64,000 nt of DNA from Gavia stellata (lineage: Eukaryota; Chordata; Aves; Gaviiformes; Gaviidae), in assembly GCF_030936135.1 (NCBI RefSeq), contig NW_026776913.1, forward strand, positions 744,001 to 808,000, written 5' to 3'. Shown piece by piece: positions 35,665 to 47,530 of this stretch. The position numbers were made by a program, and so were the translations under genes. The notes under the pieces are model-generated. The model was not told the DNA's origin. It searched no databases and saw only the letters and a program-made list of their open reading frames with translations. How positions within the stretch are numbered: the first letter of the stretch is position 1; each line of letters begins with the position of its first letter.

Positions 35665-36945
35665 AAGCACCAGGAGGAAAAGAAGGTTATCAGAAGTAGT
35701 CAACATGGATTCACCAAGAAAAGTCATGTCTGACCAATCTGATAGCCTCCTACGATGACATGTCTGGATGGATAGATGCGGGGAGGGCAGTGGATGTTGT
35801 CTGCCTTGGCTTCAGCAAGGCTTTCGACACCGTCTCCCACATCATCCTCAGAGGCAAGCTTAGGAAGTGTGATGGAATGGGCAGTGGGGTGGATTTGGAA
35901 CTGGCTGATAGACAGAGCTCCGAGGGCTGTGATTAGTGGCCCAGAGTCTAGTTGGAGGTCTGTCACAAGTGGTGTTCCCCAGGGGTCAGGACTGGGTCCA
36001 GTCCTGTTCAATATATTCATCAATGACCTGGATGAAGGGATAGAGGGTGCCCTCAGCAAGTTTGCTGATGACACAAAACTGGGAGGAGTGGTGGATACGG
36101 CGGAAGGCTGAGCTGCCATTCAGTTTCACCTGGACAGGCTGGAGAGTTGGGCAGAGAGGAACCTGATGAAATTCAGCAAAGGCAAGTGTAGGGCACTGCA
36201 CCGGGGGCGGAATAACCCCCTGCATCAGCACAGGTTAGGGGCTGAGCTGGTGGAGAGCAGCTCTGTGGAAAGGGACCTGGGAGTCCTGGGGGACAACAGG
36301 ATGACCACGAGCCACCAATGTGCCCTTGTAGCCAAGAAGGCCAATGGCATCCTGGGGTGCATCCAGAAGAGTGTGGCTAGCAGGGCGAGGGAGGTTATCC
36401 TCCCCCTCTACTCTGCCCTGCTGAGGCCGCATCTGGAGTGCTGTGTCCAGTTCTGGGCTCCCCGGTTCAAGAAGGACAGGGAGCTGCTGGAGAGGGTCCA
36501 GCAAAGGGCTACGAAGATGATTAGGGGAGTGGAACATCTTTCTTAGGAGGAAAGGCTGAGGGACTTGGGTCTTTCTAGTCTGGAGAAGAGAAGACTGAGG
36601 GGGATCATATTAATGCTTAGAAATAGTTAAGGGGTGGGTGCCAGGAGGATGGGGCCAGTCTTTTTTCAGTGGTGCCCAGTGACAGGACAAGAGGTAATGG
36701 GCACAAACATGGTCATAGAAAATTCCATCGTAACATGAGGAGGAACTTCTTTCCTTTGAGGGTGTCAGAGCACTGGAACAAGCTGCCCAGAGAGGTTTTG
36801 GAGTCTCTTTCTCTGGAGATATTCAAAACTCACGTGGAAGCATTCCTGTGCAACCTGCTGTAGGTGAACCTCCTCTGGTGGGGGGGTTGGACTAGATGAT
36901 CTCCAGAGGTCCCTTGCAACCCCTCTCATTCCGTGATTCTGTGAT
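35665..36945 (+). mobile_element. CR1 LINE, reverse transcriptase to 3' tail
   Basis: Reverse-transcriptase motifs follow in order: [50 protein letters not shown] (35,776-36,111), then [14 protein letters not shown] and the C-terminal domain (36,166-36,546). The 3' end carries the CR1-type tail (ttccgtgattctgtgatt). Long open stretches remain, but stops split the frame. It is a relatively young copy. Confidence 0.9.
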
Positions 36946-37394
36946 TTTCTTGGTGGATCCTTATCCCCTTCTGCAAGTGGGTGGGGAAAACTCTAGTCAG
37001 GTCCATGTTGAAGCTGTTTCTGTGTTGGAGGCAGTGAATGGATTTCTTTTGTCCCTGTCCACCAAATGCAGTATTGGCTGTGAGTGAGGCTGTTGCAGTG
37101 GTCAGGAGGGTATTTTTGCCCTCAAAGAGATGACCGTGCCTCCTTTCCATGCAGGACTCATCTTGCAAATCCCCAGCAGAAGGTTTCTTTAGCAGCACTG
37201 CGCCCGCTTTCTCCCAGTTCTGAGCTCCTGGGCCCCTTGGGGAGGCAGGAGGAGGGCAGGGCCTGTGGGAACCGGAGTCAGAGGCCAGTAGAGGACAGAG
37301 GCAAGCGAGAGGTCACTTTTCCTGAGACCCCGTACGCAGTGTGGTGTTGTGTATGTGTTCTGAGCAGTGCTGAGGAGGGGGGATAATGCCTGCT
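36946..37394. other. Unassigned sequence after the CR1 tail
   Basis: No gene or classified repeat recognised. Confidence 0.4.
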
Positions 37395-37955
37395 GTGCTG
37401 TGTGTGCATCTGTAATGGTGTTGGTATCTGCATGGGGGTGTGTGATGCTATGGATAGCTGCAACGGGATCAGTATCTGCAATGGCCTCTGCATCTGCAGT
37501 GGGAAAGAATCTGCCAGGGCATCTGCAAGGGTATCTGCATCCGGAATGCTGGGTGTGCAACTGTCCTGTCAGCTACAGCTCTCCAATGCAGCCATCATTG
37601 CGGATGCAGATACCATTATGGATAACAGTGCCAATGCTGGTGCAGATGCCACTGCAGATGGAAATACAGTTTCAGGTGCAATTGCTGATGGAGATGCTAT
37701 TGAGGATGCAGGTGCCATTGCAGAAACCATGGCAGATGCAGACACCATTGGAGATGCAGGTGCCTTTGAAGATTCTTTTGAAGGTACCGGCACCGATGCC
37801 ACTGGAGATGCCATGGCAGATGCAGATACCATTACAGACACCACCGGAGACAGAGGTGCTGTGTCAAACAGCATTGCAGCTGCAGATACCACAGCAGATG
37901 GCATTGAAGGTGCTAGTATGATTTCCAATGCAACTGCATCTAAATTATGCTGAGT
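37395..37955. repeat. Palindromic degenerate 18-bp satellite with a long open frame
   Basis: The first part (37,395-37,560) is built from a word like ggtatctgcaatggcctctg, and the second (37,580-37,955) from its reverse complement, gcagatgcagataccatt. The array therefore flips orientation near 37,570. The unit is about 18 bp with many substitutions. Because it is a multiple of three, one frame stays open for 183 codons (37,402-37,953), reading Cys/Gly-rich first and then acidic ADADTI-like repeats. An ATTAAA follows near 37,972. Coding function is doubtful. Confidence 0.75.
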
Positions 37956-37959
37956 AGAA

Positions 37960-38689
37960 GCAGCTACTGCAATTAAATACTCATGCTTTTACTCATACTT
38001 TTTGTCTTTGTCTTCTTGAAAGTGGATCTGCAAACCCGGTTCCTATTTCATGTAATGAAGACTTCCGATGGGATTTCTAGGAAAGGACCGATGGCAGGGA
38101 AAGGCAGGACTCAAGTTTGTTTGGGGATGAAATAGGGCTAAAAATAGCTAGTCACGATGAAGGAGGTTGCTGGTAAGTACACTTGTCCAGCCGCACCCTG
38201 CAACTAATGGTCCCAGCCTGTCCTGCCTTCTTGTTAAACTCCATTTCACTACTTCCTGGGGTGAGGGGGATCTCTGTTCTTTGTGCGTGTGGAGGTGTGA
38301 GTGCCAGCCCCTGGAGGGGGGACCACAAGTCATAGGGGCTCACGTGCCCGGGGGGAAGCAACCGGAGAGACTGGGAGGGGGGAGTTGACTCCTGGAGGGA
38401 GCAGGTGGTCCAAAGCATCGCCTGGAGAAACTGTGGGGTCTTGGGGCTCTGGTACTGGTAAGGCCATAGGTCTGGACCAGGAGGGGAAGTGGTCCTTTAC
38501 ATGCCCCGGCAAGTACCTCAGATACAGCTCTCGAGGTGGCACTGGCTGCTTATGGTCAGACCCTTAAGCTCTGCCTGAAAACCTGGGAACTGCTCTCAAT
38601 ACTTTCTAAAAAGAAAGAAAAAAAACCCAGCACCTTTTTACCAGCTGCCATGTTTCAGTACTTTCAATAAAATGTCACTGTATTTTCTA
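37960..38689. other. Unassigned sequence
   Basis: No gene recognised. An AATAAA occurs near 38,656 without a matching open gene upstream. Confidence 0.35.
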
Positions 38690-40450
38690 TCCTGCCAAAA
38701 TGGGACTTTTGAGACTGTGTATTTATTGCAGGAGAAGAAATCCTGATCTTGCCCTGTGCTTGCATTGCCAGTACTCTGTCTGTCATGCTGCGTATTTAAT
38801 CTCCCTAACCTTCCAGGTGTTTCTGCCTGTCCTGATCAAACTCCCCACGTCGGAAGTCATCTCTTCAGAAAACGATCTGGACATACGCACTTTCCACTGT
38901 TCTCCAGGGTTTTCCGCCTCTTACTCTTTGATCATTCAGATCCCTCTCACCTATGACCCTGCTTTGAGCTCCAGGGAGGTAAAGCATCATTGTCTTTCAG
39001 TACTCTCTTGTCTTTCAGTACTCTCCCTCATAGTCCCTATAGGCAACTCTTCAACTGGGGTGGTGAACCTCGTTGGAAGCTGCTAAAAATAACCATACAG
39101 CTGAGAAGTGTGTTTATTGTGGATTAAGCTCTCTTGTGTTTTACTTTTTCTTCTTTTTTCTTTCCCCCAATTAAAAAACCCTGTTTCCATGCAGTTCTCC
39201 ACGGAGAGCAGGCAGGAATTGCTGCAAAGCAGCTGTAATATTCAGGTGCAGACTTTGGTGGAGAAGTCTGATGTAAAGAAAAGTGATGCAAGTCCCCGGT
39301 GGCCAACGAGAGCAATGGCAGGGTTGGAGAGGTGAGGAGCAAGGTTGTCCATACCGTGTCTGGCCTCAAGGGACTGCTTTTCCTACCTGTGCACACCTCT
39401 TTAGGAGACATTCTGCATCCATATCAACTGGAGAATTCTCCGATCACATCTTCAGATTGCTCATTGAAAAGGATGAGCTAGCTATGCTACTTCAGGGTAG
39501 GTGCCTACCTCTCTAACTGGCTATACAAATGTTGAAGACCTGAAGAAAACTATAGAAGAGGCATAGCTCGTTAGCGCTTTCTGCATTTTAATGAGCCCCA
39601 TGGTGTATGTAGTGCTGAGTCCAGGAGCCTCAGGTACTGAGAAGAGACTGAACAATCCCCTCAAGGAGACAAAGGCAGAAGACAAACCTAAAATACTCTG
39701 AAGCATTACTGGGCCCCACTGAGGGCCATTACTGACAAAGCCTCCCCAGGGACTTGTTAGAGCCGATAATTGGAGGCTGTGATTGCAGGTAGGCAAAGGC
39801 ACTGTGCAGGTGGCTCTGATGCTGAGTCAAGCCTTGGTTTGCTTTATGCACCAGAAAGGCCAAGCCCTGACCCCCGGCCCATGGGAAGGGGGATCCTGTC
39901 CCTCACACGTGGGTCAGGGCCCTTCCTGGGGCAGTGGATGTGGGGTCTGCAATGCCCAGTGCAGGACAATGGAACAACACTCCCAGCTTCCCCATGGGGT
40001 TGCAAGGAGGAAATGAGGCTCCAGTGCCATGAGGGCAACATGTCTTCTCACAGCCCTTGGTGGCACAGACAACTGCCATAGCCCAGAGGACAAAGACCTG
40101 GGTTCTGTTCATGTCTTCCAGCCTGGCCAGCGCCCTTGGCAGTTTCCATCGCAGGCTGTCCCACACCTGCCCCTGTTTTCCTGCAGGCTGTAGACATCCA
40201 TCTTGCTTCTCCACCTTGCTCTCCCCTGGGCATTTCTCTGCCTTCACTGACGTCTCCCCACCCTCACTGGCCGTTCGTTGGAACACAAAGCCACGGTCTG
40301 ATCACCAACTCTCACTGGGTGACCTCTTGCACCACAGCCCTACCCTTCGAGTGACATTTCTTCTTCCTCATGTCCAGGCTCCACTTTCCAAGCTGCACTT
40401 TGTAGCATTTTTTCTCTCTCCTGCTTTTTCCCACCTCCAAGGAAAGCTCA
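38690..40450 (-). mobile_element. CR1-like LINE with long 3' region, copy b
   Basis: This is the longest copy of the shared repeat's 3' region. Reading 40,450 to 38,690 on the minus strand it matches 56.38-57.2 kb (+), then 61.08-62.64 kb (+), and in its last part 3,260-2,900 (-). Sequence words such as 'ggaggctttgtcagtaatggccc' recur in three copies. No complete gene lies within it. Confidence 0.6.
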
Positions 40451-40734
40451 AAATTCTCAGAAAGCACCCTCCAAGCAGGCAAGCTAACTCATCAGCCTTC
40501 TTGTGGCCTTTCACCTGAGCTGACAAAAGTAACCTCACCGTGATCTTCTAAACCACGTGCCTTTTCCCTGGCCTTTCAGCTTCTTGGATAGGCACAAACA
40601 AGCCCTATGCCTGCTGCTGTCCCATCAGGTACTCAGGCAGAAGGCACATGCCAACCCATATCCATGCCCTCTTCCTGGATGGGGCTCCACCATGTGGGGG
40701 GATAATAAGGACATTCAAGAGTGTTGGCCCAAAT

Positions 40735-41165
40735 GCTAATCACTGAGGGATTCTGGGTATGACTGCCTTCTAAAAAGACTTTGTACTGCTGATGACATTT
40801 GGGCCTCACCATCCAGCCAACTTCCCACCCACCCTACCATCCACTTCTTCATCCTGGAGAGCATCAATCCGGCTCTAAGGAGACTCTGGGAGATGATGTC
40901 AAAGGCCTTGCAAAAGTCCAGGTACACAACGTGCCCTCGTTTCCCCTAACCATTCTGATTCAGCAATGCCTTTCTTGTCCTTCAAGGGCCTTGAGATAGC
41001 AGCAGGACAACTTTCCCCATGTCCTCCTAGAGTCTGAGGTAGGCAGGCCACTTGCAATTCTGTCAATCCGCATCCCTGCCCTTCTTGAAGAGGGGTTTGA
41101 CGTCTGCTTTTTCCAAGGACCACAGAACCTCCATGATTGCTCCGGCACTTTTGAGGTCACAATCC
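40735..41165 (-). mobile_element. CR1 LINE, reverse-transcriptase fragment
   Basis: The minus strand encodes a palm-like stretch YLDFCKAFDIISQSLL near 40,925 followed by WMVGWVGSWLDG. Upstream on the same strand a block resembles KADVKPLFKKGRD of CR1 ORF2. It is truncated at both ends and frameshifted. Confidence 0.75.
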
Positions 41166-42688
41166 AGAATCACAGGCAAGGGTGACGTAGCAGTCAGGAG
41201 CACTTGCAATGAGCCTGTCCAAGGCAGCTGAGATGAATGTCGCTGGGAAAATGGAAATTTGTTCTTGGAGTCACACAGAGAAATGTCGGAGCTCTGCCAG
41301 GTGCCCATGTCTCAGCTGGTCTCTTGCAATCCTTGTACACACAAGGGTGATCAGAGAGTGGAGTCCTTGCCTTGCACGTGCAGAGGCAGTGCACTGCAGC
41401 AGTCACAGTGTCTCTCTGACCTCCTGCTGCTGCTCCCAGAGGCTGGGAGGCACCTCAGCCCTGCGGTGTATCGCCCTGCTCTGCACTCGTCTGAGATGCT
41501 CCACGGCATGAGGAATGGACACGGGGACGTCCGTTCAATGAAGCACATCCCAGTGCTGCATCCAGGTGCTTTCCCAGGGGATGTTACTCTCAAAGTGAGA
41601 AGTGACCTCGAGAGACTGTCTGTCCCACAGGCCTTCATGGCACCCCCAGGAAGAGCTGATGGCATTTGTGCTCACTCGGGTTCATCTCCCCACACGCACA
41701 CGGTGTGCATGCTTACGTCTCGTCTGTACAATACAAACCTGGACTTCTGACCTGGTCATTCGGTGTCCCTCTGTGGAGGGACAAGCAACCTCTCCGAGCT
41801 GGGCTGAGAGGCCAGTGCTGGACATGGTGGTGGTTATTGGCTGGTGTGTGACGACTGCCCTGGGGCAGCTGCCCGGGGTGTCCAGCGAACACGGGCACAG
41901 GCCAGACCCTGCTCTGCTGGTCCTCCATGTCTCTCGCAGGAGCCCGGCTGTGCGAGGACGCTGCTGTGTGCCCCCACCCTGCCCACTCCCACACTTGAGC
42001 TGCTAACTGGAGTTCTCCTCTCCGGGGCACTTGCCATCCCAGCCATCCCAGCCCCTCTCTGAATCTTGCCACCTCCCTGCCCTCTCCCCAGCCAAGCCCA
42101 GCAGAGCAGCCCTGGTGGGACTGGTCCCACAGCAGGAAATGGAGGCCAGTGAGAATGTCCATCCAGCCGGCACGCTGAGGAGATCTCCGCTGCAGGCAGC
42201 TTGCAGCCCCAGGTGCCAAACTTGCTCCCCAGGACGGCATGAGAGAATTGGCCCAGGGGATGCTCAGGAAGGGCCTTTTGCCCCAGGGACAGGGCAGCCT
42301 GCCCCCAGCTGCCACCCTCAGCAAAGGGTTTCTCTTTCCATGTCTCCCCTGCATACACACAGTACCCTGCACTTCTACTTGGATATCCCATCTCCCCACA
42401 GAGCCTTTTCCCTAGAGAGCGCATCTAGGCTGGCCTGGCCAGCCACTCCTGCACCCCCTCCCCAGGCTCCCCACAACCTACGAGCTGGCAGGATTGCACT
42501 GCAGAGCAAGCAGGCTGTGGAGCCCAGGGCCATGGGGTGAGTCCTCAGGGTCATGCTGGTCATGCTGGGAGGCAGACCCAGCTCCCGGTGACTACTGCCC
42601 CCTTCACCTCAGCACACAGACGCTGCCCCATGGCTCCAGAGAAGATCTCAGAGAAAGGATCTCAGGCAAACTACTCGGAGCAGGGCCC
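41166..42688. other. Unassigned sequence downstream of OR-B
   Basis: No gene recognised; long frames such as 41,713-42,399 (-) have no family resemblance. Confidence 0.4.
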
Positions 42689-42694
42689 TTTATT
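42689..42694 (-). terminator. Candidate poly(A) signal AATAAA of OR-B
   Basis: TTTATT on the plus strand (AATAAA on the minus) lies about 260 bp beyond the OR-B stop codon. Confidence 0.4.
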
Positions 42695-42953
42695 TTGTTT
42701 AAAGACACAGCTCCCAATTTACACAAAATCTCTGGGTCACACAAGACAGGAAGATACTGAAATAGAAATAGGATGAAGAATGACTTCCTTTTTGTGGACA
42801 GCATTAATACAACCATGAAAAGCTAAAAACAAAAAAACCCAAACCAAACAACCTCCCAAAGAGAGTCTGGGCATGTAATGAGTTATGTGACAAGTGATAT
42901 GCAGAAGAAGATGGGCAGTTCATTGCTGCTTCTGAAAAGCAACCAGTCATCAG

Positions 42954-43856
42954 TTACCTTAGGGCATCCTTGAGCTCCTTGTTCCTCATGCTGTAGATGA
43001 GGGGGTTCACTGCTGGAGGAACCACTGAGTACAGAAACGACACCACCAGGTCCAGGGATGGGGAGGAGATGGAGGGGGGCTTCAGGTAGGCAAACACGGC
43101 AGTAGTGATAAACAGGGAGACCACGGCCAGGTGAGGGAGGCACGTGGAAAAGGCTTTGTGCTGTCCCTGCTCAGAGGGGATCCTCAGCACAGACCTCAAG
43201 ATCTGCACATAGGACAGAACAATGAAAACAAAACAGCCAAAACTGAAAAAAGCAGTAACCACAAGAAGCCCAACTTCCCTGAGGTACGTGTATGAGCATG
43301 AGAGCTTGAGGATCTGGGGAATTTCACAGAAGAACTGGTCCAAGGCATTGCCTTGGCAGAGTGGTAGTGAAAATGTATTGGCTGTGTGCAGCACAGCGTA
43401 GAGCAACCCACTGCCCCAGGCAGCTGCTGCCATGTGGACACAAGCTCTGCTGCCCAGGAGGGTCCCGTAGTGCAGGGGTTTGCAGATGGCAATGTAGCGG
43501 TCATAGGCCATGATGGTGAGAAGATAAAACTCTGCTGAAATGAAAAAGACAATCAGGAAGACTTGGGCAGCACATCCTGCATAGGAAACGGCCCTGTTGT
43601 CCCACAGGGAATTGGCCATGGCTTTGGGAACAGTGGTGGAGATGGAGCCCAGGTCAAGGAGGGAGAGGTTGAGGAGGAAGAAGTACATGGGGCTGTGGAG
43701 GTGGTGGTCGCAGACTATGGCGGTGATGATGAGGCCATTGCCCAGGAGGGCAGCCAGGTAGATGCCCAGGAAGAGGAAGAAGTGCAAGAGCTGCAGCTCC
43801 CGCGTGTCTGCGAATGCCAGGAGGAGGAACTGGGTGATGGAGCTGCTGTTGGACAT
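42954..43856 (-). CDS. Olfactory receptor OR-B (OR14-like)
   Basis: This intact intronless odorant receptor GPCR of 300 aa begins MSNSSSITQF. Motifs are LLGNGLIITA, HSPMYFFLLNLSLLDLG, MAYDRYIAIC, KAFSTCLPH and NPLIYSMRN. The ATG at 43,856 was chosen because it matches OR-C and has a likely 3' splice acceptor (ggacag) 23 bases upstream. The open frame continues upstream to 44,123 but reads through that acceptor and is not receptor-like. The C terminus stops at KDALR, about 8-10 residues earlier than OR-A and OR-C. It is very similar to both. Confidence 0.9.
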   Translation of the reverse strand: MSNSSSITQFLLLAFADTRELQLLHFFLFLGIYLAALLGNGLIITAIVCDHHLHSPMYFFLLNLSLLDLGSISTTVPKAMANSLWDNRAVSYAGCAAQVFLIVFFISAEFYLLTIMAYDRYIAICKPLHYGTLLGSRACVHMAAAAWGSGLLYAVLHTANTFSLPLCQGNALDQFFCEIPQILKLSCSYTYLREVGLLVVTAFFSFGCFVFIVLSYVQILRSVLRIPSEQGQHKAFSTCLPHLAVVSLFITTAVFAYLKPPSISSPSLDLVVSFLYSVVPPAVNPLIYSMRNKELKDALR

Positions 43857-43952
43857 TGGCTGTTTCTTGGTCTGGGGCTCTGTCCAAAGAAGGAAAAGAC
43901 AGGAGAAAATTAGACAGATTTCTCTGAGAAAAGCCACTCCTTTTTTCACAGA

Positions 43953-43970
43953 AATCCCCCCCCCCCCCCA
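43953..43970. repeat. Poly-C run
   Basis: About 14 consecutive C lie just upstream of OR-B; the length may be an assembly-sensitive homopolymer. Confidence 0.6.
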
Positions 43971-44123
43971 TCTTGGAATTAATTTGCTTTCTCTAGTTTG
44001 GGATGGCTGAGTGTGGTATGAGGAGCAGGACTTCTGCCTGGGTGCTGCTGTGGAGACAGCTTTGCTCTGCTGCAGTGGATACATGGGAGCTGGTTTGTGA
44101 GAGCGCCGATGTTCACAGGGCAT

Positions 44124-45189
44124 GTCAGATGAAATCTACCTTTCATGGAAAAGTTCTATATCTGCACTCATGACGTGGGCTGTGGCAGAGAGGCTTAGCA
44201 TGTCTTTTTAATAATTTTGTCTGTGTTTTCTCACAGAGCTGCAGTATCCATCAGCCCTTTTCCTATCCACCCCATGCTTTCACTTGTGCTGCCTTGAAGA
44301 TGCCTTCACACACAAATTACTCTTTTAAAAAAACCCTAAACCTGCACTCTGATGAGACCAGAGGAGTCCTGTTTCAAAGGACAGCTCTGCAAACTCTTCT
44401 CTAGCCCAGCCCAGAGGTGGAGGTGTGATGGAGGGGGCAGGACACAACCCCTCCCAGAGAGAAGCAACTGACTCTGAGAGGAGAGTGCCGACCCCCAAGG
44501 AAAGGCTCCGCACTCCCGAGGATCCCACAGCAGAGCTGCGCCTTTCTGGGGGGCAGCTTGCAAGCCCTGCAGGACAGGCAAAGCAGAGACTCGGGGGTCC
44601 CTCCGATGGGAGGTTCTACAGAGAGAGTCAGCTCATTGCCCCGCAGACAGTGCCCAGCAGACATCTGCAGGGAAACACAGAAAGAGAGCTGCCTGAGCGC
44701 ACCCTCCCCCTGTGCTTGTTTGCAGTGTCCTCCCAACCCCGTCCCTGTCTCTGCTGCCTGCAGCTGTCCCTGCCAGGAGCTGGTTCTCTGTCCCCTGTGT
44801 CTCCTCCCTGGCAGTGCTCACAGAGCCCATCCCACCCGCTGCCTGCTCAGCTCTGCCCTGCAGAGCCCTCCCTGCAGCAGGACACTGCCCAGGGGCATCT
44901 CTGGGTGTGCAGGCTCTGAGGGGAACATCAGACCAGCCCTGGCGAGGCTGGAAAAGTGACACTGATGCTGTCTGTGACCACGGCATGGTGATTTCCAATA
45001 CTCCCCGCTTTATTCACCTGTAAGAGGAACAGACTTGGAATTTCAGTGCCTCCTCCGGAAATGAGAGATTAATTTCTATGTGCCATCGCCCACCCAGACA
45101 ACCCAGAGGAGAAGAGTGAAAGACCAGGATCCTTCCCTTTCAGGCAGCCCCTGCCTTGCTGTGCTTCCTGAAAAGTCTCCTGGGAAGAT
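44124..45189. other. OR-B 5' flank, no gene seen
   Basis: Includes GC-rich sequence upstream of OR-B that may hold noncoding first exons, but no exon boundary can be set. The inverted repeat shared with OR-C begins after it. Confidence 0.35.
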
Positions 45190-45895
45190 CCTGCAGTGAT
45201 GTGGAGCTGTGAGCAGCCCTGACCCACACAGCACCCTCTCAACAGCAGAAGCACCCTGCCATTGCACTGGTCTCTCCTTCCACCCCCAGCTTCTCCCCAC
45301 AGCGCCGTGGGGAGCTCCCCGGGCAGGCTGAGTGCTGACCCTGGCAGGCGGCAGAGTCCCTGCCCCAGCACCCAGCCCCGGGGGTGCAGGGACCCTGCTC
45401 GGAAGGACAGCCCTGGGCACCCCTGGCTGCACACCCACCTTCACACCCTGCAGCCGTCCCTGGCAGAAGGCAGCCCTCATGCCCTGTCCCTCTGATGGTG
45501 CAGCAGGGAAGCCCTGCTCTGGGGCACCTCCTCCTCCTCTACACTGGAGAACCTGTGGCACTTCTTCCTGAAAGGTCTCAGAGTTTGTTTGATGTGCCAG
45601 CATTAGGAGATCTTTCCGTTAATTGTACCTAAATTGCCCCACACCCAGAGACTTACCGTGTCAAGGGCCCTGAAGATTTCTCCTCCAGTGAGCTCGCCTC
45701 TGTCCTCCCACCCCAGACTGCCTTTAACCTCTCTCTGCCTTGATCCTCTCCCCTCGGTGCCTGCAGGCAGTGCCCTCAGCCCTGCTGCGCTCTGCAGAGG
45801 AGCTGCTCCTGGGCAGAGCTGTCTCTCCTCAGCGCTGCCCGCTTGCCATGAGCTCCCTCCATCCCAGGAGCCCGGCCCAGCTCAGCAGCAGAGGA
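45190..45895 (+). repeat. Inverted duplication, left arm (upstream of OR-B)
   Basis: This block is highly similar to the reverse complement of 57,245-57,925. Words such as 'cctggcaggcggcagagtcc' and the run coding PASDGAAGKPCSG-like frames match with only scattered differences. It lies 1.3 kb upstream of OR-B, and its partner lies 0.5 kb upstream of OR-C on the opposite strand. The frames inside (45,332-45,571; 45,634-46,101) are shared between arms only because the DNA is shared. Confidence 0.88.
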
Positions 45896-47149
45896 GCAGC
45901 CCAAGGCGGCACTTTCTCTGCCCCTCGGGGCTCCCCCCAGGGGTCCCTGGGGCTCCAGGGGAACCTGCTGTGAAACAGGCTGGAGCAATCACTGAGGTTC
46001 CCTCCCGCAGCTGGGGAGAGACACTTCTTCCCAGCACTGACATTTCCCTGCTGAGAGACAGAGTCACGCCTAAATATCAACTTTTCTTGGCCCATCTTTA
46101 GACAGGACAGCCAGACAGGGACAGGCAGGGATCTCCTTTACCCCTGCTGAGGGAAGGGATGCAGCTGAGCCCGACAAGGCATCTCATCCTGGGTTTGGAG
46201 TGCTGGGGCTGGAAGGGCACTCAGCTCCCTCCCATGCACACCACAGACCCACAGCAGGTGGGATTCCTCCTGCCCCCCTTCAGGTGGACACACAATAGGC
46301 ACCTGCATGTGAGCTCCTGCTCTCAGCTCCCATGGTAATTAATGGAGCTGGAGGCCAGGAGTGAGCTGTTCAGGTGCAGTTGTCTGGTGACATCTGAGGT
46401 GCCAGAGGTGGTCAAAGATATGTGCCGCTAATAGAGACAGATTGAAGGTACGTGCAGGCTGATGTAGAGACAGGCCAACATCTGGGGCATCTTCTTGGAG
46501 GCTCTTGGGAATTTCCTTTGGCCAACTGAAAGGACAGCTGCTGCCCAAATTAAGGGCAACTGAACCTGTCCCTACTCGTTATGTTCAGCTCAGCCTATAG
46601 AGATATTCATAGGATGGAATGGAGTCTTATGCCATAGGGAGAGCTCCATCTCTTTCTTCCTCTCCTCCAGGTGTTGGGTTTACTAGACCTTCACTGACTG
46701 TATTGGCAGCTGTCTCGTGTTCATCCCCACATTGTGGTACAGAATTCAAGGCAGCTGCTCAATGTAAGGTTCAAATCCAGGCCCACAGAGCTACATGAGA
46801 TGCCAGGGCTGGCAAGAAAATCACAGGACCAACAGGAAAGCAATTCCCATTCAGGGTGGGTGTGTGACAGACACCGCAGGCGGCATTGCAGACAATGCAA
46901 TTTGGTGGCTGTGTGCCATTGAATGTTGCCATCACTCAGAGGTATTGGTCGTCAGATGTCATCAGAGAGGCAACGTCTGTCCCTTCTCTGCCCAATAGCT
47001 GCAGGCATTGCGTGAACACAAAGCACATCACACAGGGATCTTTATTCACACCCTTGATGATACAGTCCAGGAACAGAACAATCCTTTTCTCACTGTGCCT
47101 GCACACATCTTGTCTTCAAAGACCGCATCCTCCAAGCACAGCAGTTGTC
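45896..47149. other. Unassigned sequence
   Basis: No gene or classified repeat recognised after the left arm ends. Confidence 0.35.
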
Positions 47150-47530
47150 CATACCAAAACTCAATTGAAACCCAAAAAAGAATTCAAGGGCACCTAGATG
47201 AGCTGTTGCTAATTCAGGAAGAGTTAAGGAAGAGACAGAGAGACTGTGGAACCACTTCTAAGTTTAGTAAGAGTAGTGTAGATAGTTCTGAGATGCTCTG
47301 TGTCCCCTTTGCCTCAGTTTCCACCAGCAAGGTCTCCCAGGCCTTTGTGCTTTGAGGCAGGGCTCTGGAGGAGAACAACCAGCTGTGAATGGGGATGAAG
47401 CCAGGGGTTACCTGAGCAAACTGCACACCTACCAGTCCATTGGACCGTAGGGGCTGCATCCAAGTGTGCTGGGAGAGTTCTTCACCAGTAGATCCTGGTC
47501 CATGATGTTCCCAGTAAGGAAGGTACTCAG
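47150..47530 (+). mobile_element. CR1 LINE, ORF2 linker fragment
   Basis: The plus strand reads CVPFASVSTSKVSQAF and, after a break, LSKLHTYQSIGP followed by GLHPSVLGE. These correspond to the CR1 region between endonuclease and reverse transcriptase (LxLHKSMGPDExHPRVLRE). It is short and decayed. Confidence 0.6.

Noticed and set aside
43857-44123. N-terminal extension of OR-B to 389 aa
   Set aside because: It crosses a probable splice acceptor 23 bases before the MSNSSS start and has no receptor character; OR-C shows the same arrangement.
45332-46101. Conserved frames shared with 57.2-57.8 kb as a duplicated gene
   Set aside because: Both strands and noncoding positions are equally conserved, so the similarity reflects duplicated DNA and not a protein.
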